From CAZVGZ01 sp964627605 (GTDB lineage Bacteria; Latescibacterota; MWCZ01; CAZVGZ01): a stretch of 64,000 bases of DNA. The first letter of the stretch is position 1, and the number at the start of each line of letters is the position of its first letter. Location: NCBI GenBank assembly GCA_964627605.1, contig CAZVGZ010000014.1:1-64000 (forward strand), written 5' to 3'. Shown here piece after piece: positions 45,195-54,853 of this stretch. Both the position numbers and the translations under genes were made by a program. A model generated the notes under the pieces. That model was not told the origin of the DNA and ran no database searches. It saw only the letters and a list, made by a program, of their open reading frames with translations.

Positions 45195-46394
45195 TTGCCG
45201 GACAACACCGACCAATCAGATCGCCTTGAGTGGTGGACAGATGCCCGTTTTGGGATGTTTATCCACTGGGGCCTGTATGCCATCGAGGGCCGCGGCGAAT
45301 GGATCATGTACCAGGAGCACATCCCGCCCGCCGAATACGCCAAACTGGCCGACCAGTTTGATGCCAAAAACTATGACCCAACAGACTGGGTACGGATAGC
45401 CCAAGACGCTGGCATGAAATACATGGTGCTAACCACCAGACATCATGACGGGTTCTGCCTCTACGACTCCGACTACTCAGACTTTACCGCCCCAAAAACA
45501 GCCGCAAAACGCGATCTAATCGCAGAGTTTGTCGAGGCGTGCCACCAGGCGTCCATGCCCATCGGATTCTACTACTCACTGCTCGATTGGCGCTTTGACG
45601 ACGTCATACCTCAGCAGATCATCGGCCCAGACTCGGTATACGAGTCTGCTGTCGAGCAGGCGCATGCACAGATGCGCGAGCTTTGTACCAACTACGGCGA
45701 GATAGACATCATCTGGTATGACGGAATGCATCCTGGCGGCACCGATCTGTGGCGTTCTCATGAGCTGAACGCCATGGTGCGCGAACTTCAACCGTCGGCT
45801 CTTATCAACAACCGCGCTGGGCTCCCAGAGGATTTTGGTACGCCTGAGAACGTCATCCGCCCAGAGGACAAGTCGTGGGAGGCGTGCTTCACCATGAACG
45901 ACTCGTGGGGCTACGCAGTCGGCGACACAAACTACAAATCCAGCGCTCAGCTTCTGCGCCTTCTCGGGTCATGCGCCGCTCAGAATGGCAATTTTCTTCT
46001 AAACGTCGGGCCAAAACCCGACGGCAGCTTCCCTGACGAATCGCTCGACCGATTGAGCGCCATCGGAAAATGGATGCGCACCAACGGCGAAGCGATATAT
46101 GGAGCCGGATCGACGGACGTCGTCGCCCCTGCGATGGGATGGTCCACATCGATTGGCGACAGTGTATACCTGCTGGTCCAGCGCTGGCCAGGAACAACAC
46201 TGCCATTCGCGTGGTGTGGCAGCCGCGTTAGCGATGCGACGGTCTTAGCGACGGGGCAGGAAGCTAGAATAGAACAGGATGGCGATAGAGTCTGGCTCCA
46301 CGAGTTGCCAGAGAGCGCACCTGACCCCGATCTGAGCGTCATCCGCCTGAAATTTGACGGCACTCCAAAAGGGTCCGATCCGCCGTACAGATAG
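45195..46394 (+). CDS. Alpha-L-fucosidase, GH29
   Basis: Retaining exo-glycosidase of 399 residues that releases alpha-linked L-fucose. Family marks include RFGMFIHWGLYA, TTRHHDGFCLYDS and the nucleophile Asp176 in IDIIWYDGM. A fingerprint near the end of the barrel is NGNFLLNVGPKPDG. The C-terminal part is a short beta-domain. It starts with TTG at 45195, supported by AAGGAG eight bases upstream. No signal peptide is seen, so it should work on imported oligosaccharide. It is followed by a sugar isomerase gene, consistent with fucan or fucosylated-glycan use alongside the sulfatase and lyase in this window. Confidence 0.92.
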   Translation: MPDNTDQSDRLEWWTDARFGMFIHWGLYAIEGRGEWIMYQEHIPPAEYAKLADQFDAKNYDPTDWVRIAQDAGMKYMVLTTRHHDGFCLYDSDYSDFTAPKTAAKRDLIAEFVEACHQASMPIGFYYSLLDWRFDDVIPQQIIGPDSVYESAVEQAHAQMRELCTNYGEIDIIWYDGMHPGGTDLWRSHELNAMVRELQPSALINNRAGLPEDFGTPENVIRPEDKSWEACFTMNDSWGYAVGDTNYKSSAQLLRLLGSCAAQNGNFLLNVGPKPDGSFPDESLDRLSAIGKWMRTNGEAIYGAGSTDVVAPAMGWSTSIGDSVYLLVQRWPGTTLPFAWCGSRVSDATVLATGQEARIEQDGDRVWLHELPESAPDPDLSVIRLKFDGTPKGSDPPYR

Positions 46395-46441
46395 ACACAT
46401 ACGCCACTTCTCACTTTTGAAATCATGAAGGTATGAGACCT

Positions 46442-47300
46442 ATGTNNNNNNNNNNTCGCGAACCTGAGCACTGGATCCATCGGTGTCAGCGCGACACTCG
46501 AAGAGATTATCCAGCTTGCCGCCGCAATAGGATATGGCGGAGTCGACATCAACCTTGATGAAGCCGAAGAGTTTGGTTTGGGCCGCACCAAAGGGCTGTT
46601 GAGAGAGAACAACCTCAAACTCGGTGGTTGGGGACTGCCGGTGGAGTTTCGCCAGGACGAAGACACGTTCAAAGACACACTGGCGGAGCTTCCGCAGAAA
46701 GCCTCAATAGCCCATGAGCTGGGGCTAACACGCTGCAATACCTGGGTGCCGTCCGGCTCCAACGAGCGGACATATCAAGAACAGTTCGACCTTCTGGCTA
46801 ATAGATTCTGCCACTGCGCTGAGATTCTTTGGGATCACGGCTGCTATCTAGGCCTGGAGTTTCTGGGACCAAAGACAATCCTGGCTGGCTTCAAACACGA
46901 AGGCATATCCAACATGGCGGACATGCTCAAACTATGCTCCGCTGCCGGAACCGGAAACCTGGGCCTTCTGCTCGACTGTTGGCACTGGTACACCAGCGGC
47001 GGAACTATCGCCGAGATAGAAGCTCTAGATCCCCAACAAGTGGTGTACGTCCACGTCAATGATGCGCCGGTAGGAATCCCAATTGAGGAGCACATCGACA
47101 ACGAGCGCGCGCTGCCGATGGAGACCGGTGTAATTGATCTTCCAGCATTCCTGAAAGCGCTAAACAAGATCGGCTACGACGGCCCTATCACCGCCGAACC
47201 ATTGGTACCAGGACTGGCGGACATGGAGCCACAAGTCGCCTGCCAAACCATCGCCGACTGCCTCAAGAAAGGTTGGGATGCCGCTGGTCTTGAGTGGTGA
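46442..47300 (+). CDS. Sugar phosphate isomerase/epimerase-like TIM barrel, 5' end at a scaffold gap
   Basis: Xylose isomerase-like (AP-endonuclease 2 fold) barrel. Ten N bases (46446-46455) fall right after the likely ATG 46442, so the first residues are unknown. After the gap the frame is clear: NLSTGSIGVSATLEEI. The metal-ligand pattern is present: YLGLEFLGPK (Glu), LGLLLDCWHWYTS (Asp, His), VVYVHVNDA (His) and PITAEPLVPG (Glu). These enzymes interconvert keto- and aldo-sugars or epimerise ketohexoses; the substrate is not set. It lies 47 bases after the fucosidase. Confidence 0.82.
46446..46455. other. Scaffold gap (10 N)
   Basis: Ten N bases at the start of the isomerase-like gene. The order across the join, and whether the fucosidase and isomerase are truly adjacent, depend on scaffolding. 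Confidence 0.97.
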
Positions 47301-47441
47301 TGGCTGAGGCCGGTGCTGAAACTGAAGAGGTGCGTCACGTTCATCGAACCGATCTGTTTGTCGGTGCGATCAAAAAACCAGCGGAAGGTCACTGAACGAG
47401 GTCGGGAGATTATAAACGGGTCAGAGCCCATGGGGCCATAG

Positions 47442-47891
47442 TCAAAAAACCTCGTGACTATCAACCAAAATCGTCACAGGGCCGTCATTTACCAGCGCGA
47501 CATCCATCATCGCCTTGAAACGACCTGTCTCGACTGTGACACCTTTCTCCCTGACGGCAGATACGAACTCTTCGTATAGCTCGTTGGCTTTTTCGAGGCG
47601 GGCGGCCTTCACGAAAGACGGACGGCGGCCTTTTCTCGTATCGCCATAGAGCGTGAACTGGGAGACCACCAGCATCGCGCCGCCGGTGTCCATGAGAGAC
47701 AGATTCATCTTCCTATCGTCGTCTTCGAAAATTCTGAGACCGACGATCTTTTCGGCAGCAAAACTCACATCCGCCGATGTATCGTCTTCGCTCACGCCGA
47801 GCAGCACGCACAGCCCGCCGCCAATATTTCCTACCATTTCGCCGTCTACACTCACCGATGCCGACGATACCCTCTGTATCACTGCACGCAT
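47442..47891 (-). CDS. dtd: D-aminoacyl-tRNA deacylase
   Basis: 149 residues, the usual length. It removes D-amino acids, and achiral glycine mis-attached to tRNA(Ala), from tRNA. The two signature motifs are present: SQFTLYGD and NDGPVTI (the Gly-cis-Pro motif that reads chirality). N-terminal MRAVIQRVSSASVSVDGE is typical. ATG 47891 has GGAGCGG upstream. A housekeeping gene, convergent with the isomerase-like gene; no terminator hairpin is evident in between. Confidence 0.96.
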   Translation of the reverse strand: MRAVIQRVSSASVSVDGEMVGNIGGGLCVLLGVSEDDTSADVSFAAEKIVGLRIFEDDDRKMNLSLMDTGGAMLVVSQFTLYGDTRKGRRPSFVKAARLEKANELYEEFVSAVREKGVTVETGRFKAMMDVALVNDGPVTILVDSHEVF

Positions 47892-48009
47892 CCACCGCTC
47901 CTTTTTCTAACAGCCGAACGGTCGCTTGGAGAATTGACCTACGCCCAGGTTTGCCCCACTATTCATATCTACAACCGTTGTAACACCCCAAAATAAAGTG
48001 AGGCGCACC

Positions 48010-48273
48010 ATGCCGCTCATGTTCGGTATGCCCGGTGGTTGGGAGCTGGTCATCCTGTTTCTAATTGTGCTCCTGGTGTTCGGGGCCAAAAGAATCCCGG
48101 AGATCGCACAAGGTCTGGGCAAAGGGATCAAAGAGTTCAAGAACGCCACCCGCGACCTCAACAAAGAGATCGATTCAGCCGTCAACCAGCCCGACGACAG
48201 CAGTAGCAGCAGCGCCTCCACATCTGAAGAGGCAAACTCCCAGCCGACCGGCTCGCAACCCTCAAGCTCCTAA
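48010..48273 (+). CDS. tatA: Twin-arginine translocase subunit TatA/E
   Basis: 87 residues from ATG 48010 (GAGGCG six bases upstream). A short N-terminus, one helix (WELVILFLIVLLVFG), the hinge AKRIPEIAQGLGKGI and an amphipathic helix (KEFKNATRDLNKEI) are diagnostic. The acidic, Ser-rich tail is disordered. It builds the Tat pore that would export the class V aminotransferase encoded at 11100-12386. tatC is not in the window. Confidence 0.93.
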   Translation: MPLMFGMPGGWELVILFLIVLLVFGAKRIPEIAQGLGKGIKEFKNATRDLNKEIDSAVNQPDDSSSSSASTSEEANSQPTGSQPSSS

Positions 48274-48304
48274 GAGAGCTTCTGCGGGCCGAGTTCTGTT
48301 CTGG

Positions 48305-49207
48305 TCACGCTGGTTGGGTCTCGGGTACCCGCTCGTCCCGAAAGCCGACGAACAGCGACATTGCCAAAATCGCGCCGCCCACCCCCTCTACAATGGTCAG
48401 AGGCATCCCCAACCATATCGCAGCAATCGCGATTGCGCAGATCGGCTCTCCTACCACAGCCAAATTGATCGTAAACAGCCGCACGTACTTGAGCGCCACA
48501 TTCATAAGAGCATGGCCGACACCTGTAGGCACTACCACCAACAGAGCCAGCAACCCCCACTCTCTTGCGCCGTAACCGGAAAGCGGTGACGCCAACACTA
48601 GTGCCACCACAAGCGTAATGGTCCCGGCAAACCCGTATGTGGCTGTCATATATCCAGCGAAAGGCACTTTGTCCCTAAGCGGCCTCGCCACAACGTAAAA
48701 CACCGCGATAGCAGCACTGGACGCCACCGAAAGCCCATCGCCAATAAGTGCGCGCCGAGACCACGTCAGATCATCGAAGACTATCAGTGCCAATCCAGCG
48801 ACCGCCAACAACAATGCCCACCCCATCCCAGGTCGCAGCGGCTCACCAAATACCCACCGTCCAAGTAGCGCAGCGAAAGCTGGCTGTATCACCAGCAGTA
48901 GCACCGCGCTGGCAAGGTCGGTATAGTCAAACGCGCTGATCCACGCCAAAAAATGAAGCGACAACACCAGGCCTGCCAGCGAGCTCCGCGCAAAAATAGC
49001 GCGATCGGTTCTGACCCGCCACAGCTGGCGAAATCCGCCTGCAAAAACTCCATAGACTGATCCTGCACCTAAAAGACGCCACGCCGCGATCGAAGCGGCT
49101 GGTATGGCAAGAACCGAGATCGTAGGCGCTGCGAGGGATACTGCCAAAACCGCTGCGACCATCACCGCCGACATTGTTGCAGGTTTGTGGTGATCAAGCG
49201 AAATCAT
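48305..49207 (-). CDS. EamA/DMT-family transporter
   Basis: 300-residue inner-membrane protein with about ten helices in two EamA repeats (ASIAAWRLLGAGSVYGVF; WISAFDYTDLASAVLLLVIQPAFAALLG; and FTINLAVVGEPICAIAIAAIW, which gives the second repeat's conserved pre-helix Pro). Metabolite exporter type; substrate unknown. Start taken as ATG 49207, which overlaps the stop of the glycosyltransferase (ATGA); the frame is open back to 49213. Convergent with tatA. Confidence 0.86.
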   Translation of the reverse strand: MISLDHHKPATMSAVMVAAVLAVSLAAPTISVLAIPAASIAAWRLLGAGSVYGVFAGGFRQLWRVRTDRAIFARSSLAGLVLSLHFLAWISAFDYTDLASAVLLLVIQPAFAALLGRWVFGEPLRPGMGWALLLAVAGLALIVFDDLTWSRRALIGDGLSVASSAAIAVFYVVARPLRDKVPFAGYMTATYGFAGTITLVVALVLASPLSGYGAREWGLLALLVVVPTGVGHALMNVALKYVRLFTINLAVVGEPICAIAIAAIWLGMPLTIVEGVGGAILAMSLFVGFRDERVPETQPA

Positions 49208-50376
49208 CTGCACGAACTGCCCAAAAGATCATCATACGCCGCGCAGACCATCTGGGCATGATTGTCAGGCGCATACAACTCCGCCGCCTTTTTTCTCCCA
49301 GCCTGACCCATCTCGTGCGCTCTGTCCGGTTGGCTCAACAGACTTCCAAGCGCATCGGCGAGAGCTTGTGGATTTTTTGGTGGAACGAGCAGCCCGGTCA
49401 CACCGTCATCAACGCTCTCTATCATACCCCCAACGCGTGATGCCACCACAGGCGTCGCAGAGGCCATTGATTCGATCACTGTCCTGCCGAACCCCTCAGA
49501 CCACGACGGCTGTGTCATAACATCCATCGCCTGCATGAGCGACAGCACATCGCCTTGCCGCCCAAGGAGGTGGATATTCTTGGGACGTTTGAGCGTTGCA
49601 GCCTGATCCTTCAGCGTCTGATCGTACCCCTCGTGGGCTGATCCTACCACCATTACGTGCAGCGTTGGGAACTCTGGTTCCAACAGCCTCACCGCCTCCA
49701 ACAGATCGCCCTGGCCTTTTCTGTCGATAAGCATCCCTACTATACCTACCACCAGCGAATCGGATGGTATCTGAAGCCGTTCCCTAATATCATTGAGAGA
49801 TTCGCGTGGTAGCAGATCAGGAATTGAGGTTGCGTTTGGAATCGTCACCAACCGTCCAGGACGTTTGAGTTGAGTGAACGGGTGTCTAGCGGGACCGGAC
49901 ACAGCGATGGTCAGGTCGCCCAAGTCTGCCAAAAGCCTGACCGACGGGGCTGTTCCGCCAAAAAGCCGGTGATGATCGGGGTTATCAAGCTGGTCTCTGA
50001 CGTGCCAGATGTGGGGCACCCCGGTGATCTTGGCTGCCATGGCACCGTCTAGCGTCGCCACAGAATTGGTATGTACCAGCGCGACATTGTTGCTGCGTAT
50101 TAGGTTCGAGAGACGCCTGACGGAGTTAATCCGGTTGGGCAACCTCGCAAATTCGCGCCAACCTACGTGCGCAGGCAACCATGGCGCAAGATACTGCCCG
50201 TGGTATTCGAATCCCCGATTTATAGTCTCTTCAGACAGCCAACACGGGTCCTGTGCTCCGGCTACTATGGGAAGGTAGCGGTCTTCTGGCAACTGCTCGG
50301 AAAGCAGCATAAGGCTACGGCCTGAGCCGCCCTCACCAGTGGCAGGCTCTATGTAGAGTACAACTCGAGGGTCCAT
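49204..50376 (-). CDS. Glycosyltransferase family 4-type
   Basis: 390 residues in the GT-B fold. The N-terminal Gly-rich loop (GEGGSGRSLMLLSEQL) binds acceptor. The C-terminal nucleotide-sugar site has the GT4 signature EGFGRTVIESMASATPVVAS with VDDGVTGLLVPPK. The second-domain start SLVVGIVGMLIDRKG is also typical. Likely works on lipid-linked glycan or exopolysaccharide at the cytoplasmic face. It is translationally coupled to the EamA transporter. No other polysaccharide synthesis genes adjoin. Confidence 0.9.
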   Translation of the reverse strand: MDPRVVLYIEPATGEGGSGRSLMLLSEQLPEDRYLPIVAGAQDPCWLSEETINRGFEYHGQYLAPWLPAHVGWREFARLPNRINSVRRLSNLIRSNNVALVHTNSVATLDGAMAAKITGVPHIWHVRDQLDNPDHHRLFGGTAPSVRLLADLGDLTIAVSGPARHPFTQLKRPGRLVTIPNATSIPDLLPRESLNDIRERLQIPSDSLVVGIVGMLIDRKGQGDLLEAVRLLEPEFPTLHVMVVGSAHEGYDQTLKDQAATLKRPKNIHLLGRQGDVLSLMQAMDVMTQPSWSEGFGRTVIESMASATPVVASRVGGMIESVDDGVTGLLVPPKNPQALADALGSLLSQPDRAHEMGQAGRKKAAELYAPDNHAQMVCAAYDDLLGSSCR

Positions 50377-50559
50377 CGGTCACTGCGGCAGTTAGGAAAA
50401 GCTCGGTCAGCAGACATTCGAAGAGTTCAATATAGCAGAGGACAGACTGTCGGCACAGTTTGGCAGGACGGGCCTCCCACCGACGATGGGCTTTTCTACA
50501 GCCCAAATCACTATCTGACAGACTCGCAAAACATCAGAAAACCGACTGACCGCGCATCG

Positions 50560-52326
50560 CTATGGCGTAGGATGCAGCGGTTCGGTGATCCTGTTGATGG
50601 CACCGACAACCAAAGAGTTCACGACCTGCACAGTACCAGAGGGCCAACTGACCACCGCGTGCGTGAAATCTGACGACCTCCCAAGACCGAAATGCAGACG
50701 TCTAGGCATCTGGCTGCTGTAGCCGATGCCAGCGGTAACGATCTGTGACTGCCGTCCGCCGTCAAAGTGAAGCGTCACACTCGCGCCGATAGCGGACCTA
50801 AGTCCATTGGTGCCCTCAAGATCGAACGCGATCCAATCGTTGTATTCAGCCGCAACGTTCCTGTAGAATGCCGTCGCCTCACGCTGATTGGCGATCACAA
50901 TATCCAACGATCCGGTCCTGAAAAAATCCGCCAGGACCACAGCACGACCATCCAGCCTGTCGGTAATCCCAGCGTCGTCTGCCACATCACGGAACGCGCC
51001 TCGACCGTCATTCAAAAACAGTCGGGACCTCTCATAGCCCGACAGGCTTCGACCATCAATCGCTGGCCAGTTATCCACATTTTCAAACACCCGGTCGCTG
51101 CCCATGGCGACTTTTGACATGTGGTACCAGTAATCCCTATCTCGATCAGCGGAGATGAAGCCATTGGCCACGACCAAGTCTATGTTGCCATCATTGTTGA
51201 GATCGCCGAACTGAGCACCCCACGCCCAACCGGCATCCTCCACGCCTGCTGACCGACTGATCCCCACAGCCTTGAGCGATCCTCCTCCTAGCCATTGCCA
51301 CAGATCGTTGCCTTGCGCGAGATAGCCAGATTTGGAGATGTTCGTTATGTAGAGCGACTGCACCGAGTCGTTCATCACATCCCCAAACGCGATGTTCATG
51401 CCGCTTTTGGGCTTGCCGTCGCCTGGTACACCTCTCTCAAACCGCTCTCCATCGCGGTTGATCAACAACACGTCCTGTCCATAGTCGTTGGCGATTACGA
51501 TTTCTGGAAAAAGATCTCCGGTGAGGTCCACCGCACCAAGCGCAAGAGTCCAACATCCACAGTCTGCATTGGCGGCTTCTGTCACGTCTACAAAAGTGCC
51601 ATCGCCCTGATTAGCAAGAAGGAAATTCCGGCCACCGTTGGTGGCGTATTCAAAGCTGTTGGGCATGATCTTTGTGGTGGATAGATTCCACAGGTCCAGC
51701 CCTTTTTTGTAGTAGCCGCCTACATATATGTCCAGATCACCGTCGTTGTCATAATCAAGCCATATAGCGCTCCCAGCGTTCATCCACCACCCCAAACCCG
51801 ATTCTTGGCTCACGTCAATAAACAGCGAATCGCGCTCCTGGTGATACAGTGTCAACCGACCCCACTTGTACAGCAACATATCATCGAGGCCGTCGCTATC
51901 ATAATCCGCCCACACAGCCCCCATCGACACACCGGTGCCTGCCTGATTGACATCCGCCAACCCATACCTAGCGGCCATATCCTCAAAAGTGCCATCCCAG
52001 CGGTTGATATAGAGCGCATTCAGTCCGCCGACATCGCTAGTGGTGAGATACAGGTCCAACCACCCGTCGTTGTTTACATCGGTCACCGACGCCGAGGCAC
52101 CCATACCAAATACGCTGGGCAGAATGTGACTTAGCGCAGGGTCGAGAGGTGAGGTGCGGTGGGTAAAATTGATGCCTACCGCACTAGCAGATTCGGTCAA
52201 TCCTAACCCGATGTCGTCTTGGGAGGCAAACGCGTCTTTTGGACCATCAGCCCGGTCGAGAAACCATGGAATGGCAGCCAGCCCCAACAGCAACAGTTTC
52301 AGGACCATCCGTGTCGGTGTCTTCAT
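50560..52326 (-). CDS. CRTAC1-like FG-GAP protein with ASPIC/UnbV C-terminus
   Basis: 588 residues from ATG 52326 (weak ribosome site). An N-terminal hydrophobic segment (MVLKLLLLGLAAIPWFL) is followed by the CRTAC1 opening (AVGINFTHRT). FG-GAP/VCBS repeats with Ca-type loops include VTDVNNDGWLDLYL, WADYDSDGLDDMLL, WLDYDNDGDLDIYV and FGDLNNDGNIDLVV. The C-terminus is an ASPIC/UnbV module (GLRSAIGASVTLHFDGG, RLHFGLGRSS, VVSWPSGTVQVV). Such proteins are exported and probably bind polysaccharide or surface partners; no enzyme activity is known. The neighbouring CinA-like gene is 82 bases upstream. Confidence 0.85.
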   Translation of the reverse strand: MKTPTRMVLKLLLLGLAAIPWFLDRADGPKDAFASQDDIGLGLTESASAVGINFTHRTSPLDPALSHILPSVFGMGASASVTDVNNDGWLDLYLTTSDVGGLNALYINRWDGTFEDMAARYGLADVNQAGTGVSMGAVWADYDSDGLDDMLLYKWGRLTLYHQERDSLFIDVSQESGLGWWMNAGSAIWLDYDNDGDLDIYVGGYYKKGLDLWNLSTTKIMPNSFEYATNGGRNFLLANQGDGTFVDVTEAANADCGCWTLALGAVDLTGDLFPEIVIANDYGQDVLLINRDGERFERGVPGDGKPKSGMNIAFGDVMNDSVQSLYITNISKSGYLAQGNDLWQWLGGGSLKAVGISRSAGVEDAGWAWGAQFGDLNNDGNIDLVVANGFISADRDRDYWYHMSKVAMGSDRVFENVDNWPAIDGRSLSGYERSRLFLNDGRGAFRDVADDAGITDRLDGRAVVLADFFRTGSLDIVIANQREATAFYRNVAAEYNDWIAFDLEGTNGLRSAIGASVTLHFDGGRQSQIVTAGIGYSSQMPRRLHFGLGRSSDFTHAVVSWPSGTVQVVNSLVVGAINRITEPLHPTP

Positions 52327-52408
52327 CTTATTTGGAGTATTCTGGCATAATACACACCTTTGTGCGCGCGGCACGACGAGAGTGGTCAGCAGAGACCACA
52401 GACGCAAA

Positions 52409-53212
52409 TCAGTCGAGCGGCACCACTTCCTTTCCAGCGAGCGTCACCAGTTCAGTCAGCCTCTCCACCGCCATCTCCAGTGTGATCTTGGCGGTATCGG
52501 CGTCAGCATTTGTCGCCACAACATCCACTGGAAGCCTGTGTTCCTCGCCGCTGCGCATCCCGACATACGCTTTAATATATGTATGAGGGAACTCCTCCAT
52601 CACCTGCATCATATGCGGCGACACCTCGGATTCATACATCGTCACCGCGAGCCGGGCAGCGGCTCTGGACACATTGCTCTCTTTGGAGATCGCAGGTGCC
52701 ACATGGGCGGTAAATACACCCTCCATCTCCCTCGGCGGTCCAGCGACGGCAAACAGCGTCGTATGGGGATTCGTCAGAACAATACACGGTGCCCATCCGT
52801 TGGGGTTAGGCAGCGCTTCGGCACCCTCTGGCACCGTCGCCATCCGCAGCATCCCGTCAGAGACTTCGCCACGATCGCTAATATCGCGGCGGCGCATAAA
52901 ATCCTCTACTGTCGGCTCGTGAACCGCCAGTTCCACGCCGAACACCTGCGCCCAAGCGGTGCTCGTCAGGTCGTCAGGAGTTGGGCCCAATCCGCCTGAA
53001 ACAATCACAAATCGGTTCTTCATCTGAAGTGCAGTGTTGATAGCTTCGACTATCTGGGAGATTTCGTCTCCTAAGATCGTCATCCTGTTTACATGCGCTC
53101 CAAGCTCCGAGAGTTGGGAGGACATCCAGAACGAGTTGGTATCCTGTATGCGTCCCAACACCAACTCAGTACCGATGGCGAAAATCTCCACTTCAGGAAT
53201 ATCGTGTTTCAC
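52409..53212 (-). CDS. CinA/MoaB-like molybdopterin-binding domain protein
   Basis: 267 residues with a MoCF_biosynth fold: EIFAIGTELVLGRIQDTNS, then VSGGLGPTPDDLTSTAWA, the nucleotide/molybdopterin-binding loops. This matches the N-terminal half of CinA (COG1058). The C-terminal deamidase half (PncC) is absent, so it is the short form. GTG 53212 was chosen because GGAGAG precedes it by about 8 bases; a longer TTG start at 53242 is less likely. CinA-N domains can hydrolyse ADP-ribose and related nucleotides; the role here is unknown. It follows the UxaA-family gene by 32 bases. Confidence 0.85.
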   Translation of the reverse strand: MKHDIPEVEIFAIGTELVLGRIQDTNSFWMSSQLSELGAHVNRMTILGDEISQIVEAINTALQMKNRFVIVSGGLGPTPDDLTSTAWAQVFGVELAVHEPTVEDFMRRRDISDRGEVSDGMLRMATVPEGAEALPNPNGWAPCIVLTNPHTTLFAVAGPPREMEGVFTAHVAPAISKESNVSRAAARLAVTMYESEVSPHMMQVMEEFPHTYIKAYVGMRSGEEHRLPVDVVATNADADTAKITLEMAVERLTELVTLAGKEVVPLD

Positions 53213-53244
53213 GAATTCACTCTCTCCAAAACTTTGATACAACT

Positions 53245-54792
53245 CTACAGCGAGACACCCTCTTCAGACCAGATCACAAACTCTCTGTGCTTGCCAACCT
53301 CAGCCGCCACCTGTTTGCCCGATGCCACCTCTTTGATTAATCCGAAAAGCCTGTCGCCAACCTCTTTGATTGTCTCTTCGCCATCTATCACCGTGCCAGC
53401 GTTAAGATCCATGTCCGCCGACATACGGCCGTTGAGCGGCGTGTTTGACGCCACTTTGATAACAGGTGCGATGGCGTTTCCGATGCCGGTTCCACGCCCT
53501 GTGGTGAATACAACGAGCTGCGCGCCGCTGGCCACCAGCGCTGGGGTGGACTCCTGATCGTAGCTCGGACAGTAGAGCAGGTGAAGCCCTTTGTCTGTAA
53601 CAGGCTCGCCGTAGTCGAGCACTCCGGTCACCGGAGCGGTACCCGATTTTGCCAACGCTCCGAGGGATTTTATTGTGATGTTTATTAGCCCCCCAGCTTT
53701 GTTGCCTGGTGACGGGTTTTCAGACATGCTGTGCCCAACCCGCGCTGTGTAATCGCTAAACCGGTCCATCGCCGCTGTTACGTTAGCCGCGACATCTGCG
53801 TTGGCAGCCCGTTTTGCGAACAGGTGCTCAGCGCCAAAAAACTCTGGCACTTCGGTGATGATGCTCGTGCCACCAGCCTCCACCAACCTGTCGCTGGCGT
53901 GACCCACCGCCGGGTTGGCCGACAGCCCCGAAAAAGCGTCTGACCCGCCGCATTTTGTCCCGAGAATAACCTCAGAAAGCGGTAATGGCTCCCTTGATGA
54001 CTGATTGGCGGATTCTAGCAGGCCTGGCAGGATTTTGAGCCCCTGCTCAATCGTCGCCTGGGTGCCTCCAGCCTGCTGCACACTCAGCGTCTCAACAGGT
54101 TTGCCCATCGGCTCCAGATGTTTTTTTACAAAGTCCTCGAAAGTAGCCAGGTCGGTCTTCTCACATCCTAGCTCAATCACCAACGCAGCTGCAACATTGG
54201 GATGGTTCATGTACCTCGCAAGCATTGTCAGCGTTGCGGTGATGCTCCCGCCATCAGGGCAGCCACACCCCTTCGTATGACAGACCGCTGTCACACCGTC
54301 AACGTTGGGATACGCCTCCCGTGACCAGATGCTGTTTTCAGCCTGCATTGAGATCATGAGCGCCTCATGCGCCGAACACATACTCGTAGGGATCACCGCA
54401 ACCCAGTTCCTTATCCCGACTCCGCCATCATCTCTCAAAAAAGCGTCCACAGTGGGGATGTCAGCGGGACGGAGGTAGTTGAGCGGATCGGCTACTAAAT
54501 CAATATTTCCAGGCCGGTCGGCGGGAATAATGGTATTCATACTCTGATCGGTGACCGGCTGCCCAACGCTCAGACCGTTGGAGACTCCGAACGGCTGACC
54601 GTACTGAAGAATGTTTTGACCTTCTGCTACTGGCCCTATCGCAAACCGATGCCCCATGGGTACATCGCCCAGAACCTCAATAGTCGAGTCGACGTAGCTC
54701 AGTTTGGCCCCAGCAGCGATATCTGTTTTCGCCACAGCCACGTTGTCAATTTCCGGCTCAACCACGAGCGCCACCGACAGAAGATTAGCCAT
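53245..54792 (-). CDS. UxaA-family sugar acid dehydratase (altronate/galactarate type)
   Basis: 515 residues, full length. An N-terminal SAF domain (VAVAKTDIAAGAKLSYV, MGHRFAIGPVAEGQNIL) is joined to the UxaA core (VGIRNWVAVIPT, CHTKGCGCPDGGS, ALVIELGCEKTD, LGTKCGGSDAFSGLSANPA, RGTGIGNAIAPV). Conserved Cys residues fit the iron-dependent dehydratases that convert altronate or galactarate to keto-deoxy acids. Together with the ManD-like enzyme at 4102 it supports uronate use. ATG 54792 has GAGG six bases upstream. Which aldonate it uses is not decidable here. Confidence 0.88.
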   Translation of the reverse strand: MANLLSVALVVEPEIDNVAVAKTDIAAGAKLSYVDSTIEVLGDVPMGHRFAIGPVAEGQNILQYGQPFGVSNGLSVGQPVTDQSMNTIIPADRPGNIDLVADPLNYLRPADIPTVDAFLRDDGGVGIRNWVAVIPTSMCSAHEALMISMQAENSIWSREAYPNVDGVTAVCHTKGCGCPDGGSITATLTMLARYMNHPNVAAALVIELGCEKTDLATFEDFVKKHLEPMGKPVETLSVQQAGGTQATIEQGLKILPGLLESANQSSREPLPLSEVILGTKCGGSDAFSGLSANPAVGHASDRLVEAGGTSIITEVPEFFGAEHLFAKRAANADVAANVTAAMDRFSDYTARVGHSMSENPSPGNKAGGLINITIKSLGALAKSGTAPVTGVLDYGEPVTDKGLHLLYCPSYDQESTPALVASGAQLVVFTTGRGTGIGNAIAPVIKVASNTPLNGRMSADMDLNAGTVIDGEETIKEVGDRLFGLIKEVASGKQVAAEVGKHREFVIWSEEGVSL

Positions 54793-54853
54793 ATCTACCT
54801 CTTCTCAAGATTTGCCTAAACAAAGGAAAGCGCATCCGTGTAACCTGGGCGTG

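Noticed and set aside
45980..46762. Minus-strand open frame of 260 codons across the N gap
   Set aside because: Antisense to the end of the fucosidase and the isomerase gene, both with conserved catalytic motifs; it is open across the N run only because N codons cannot be stops.
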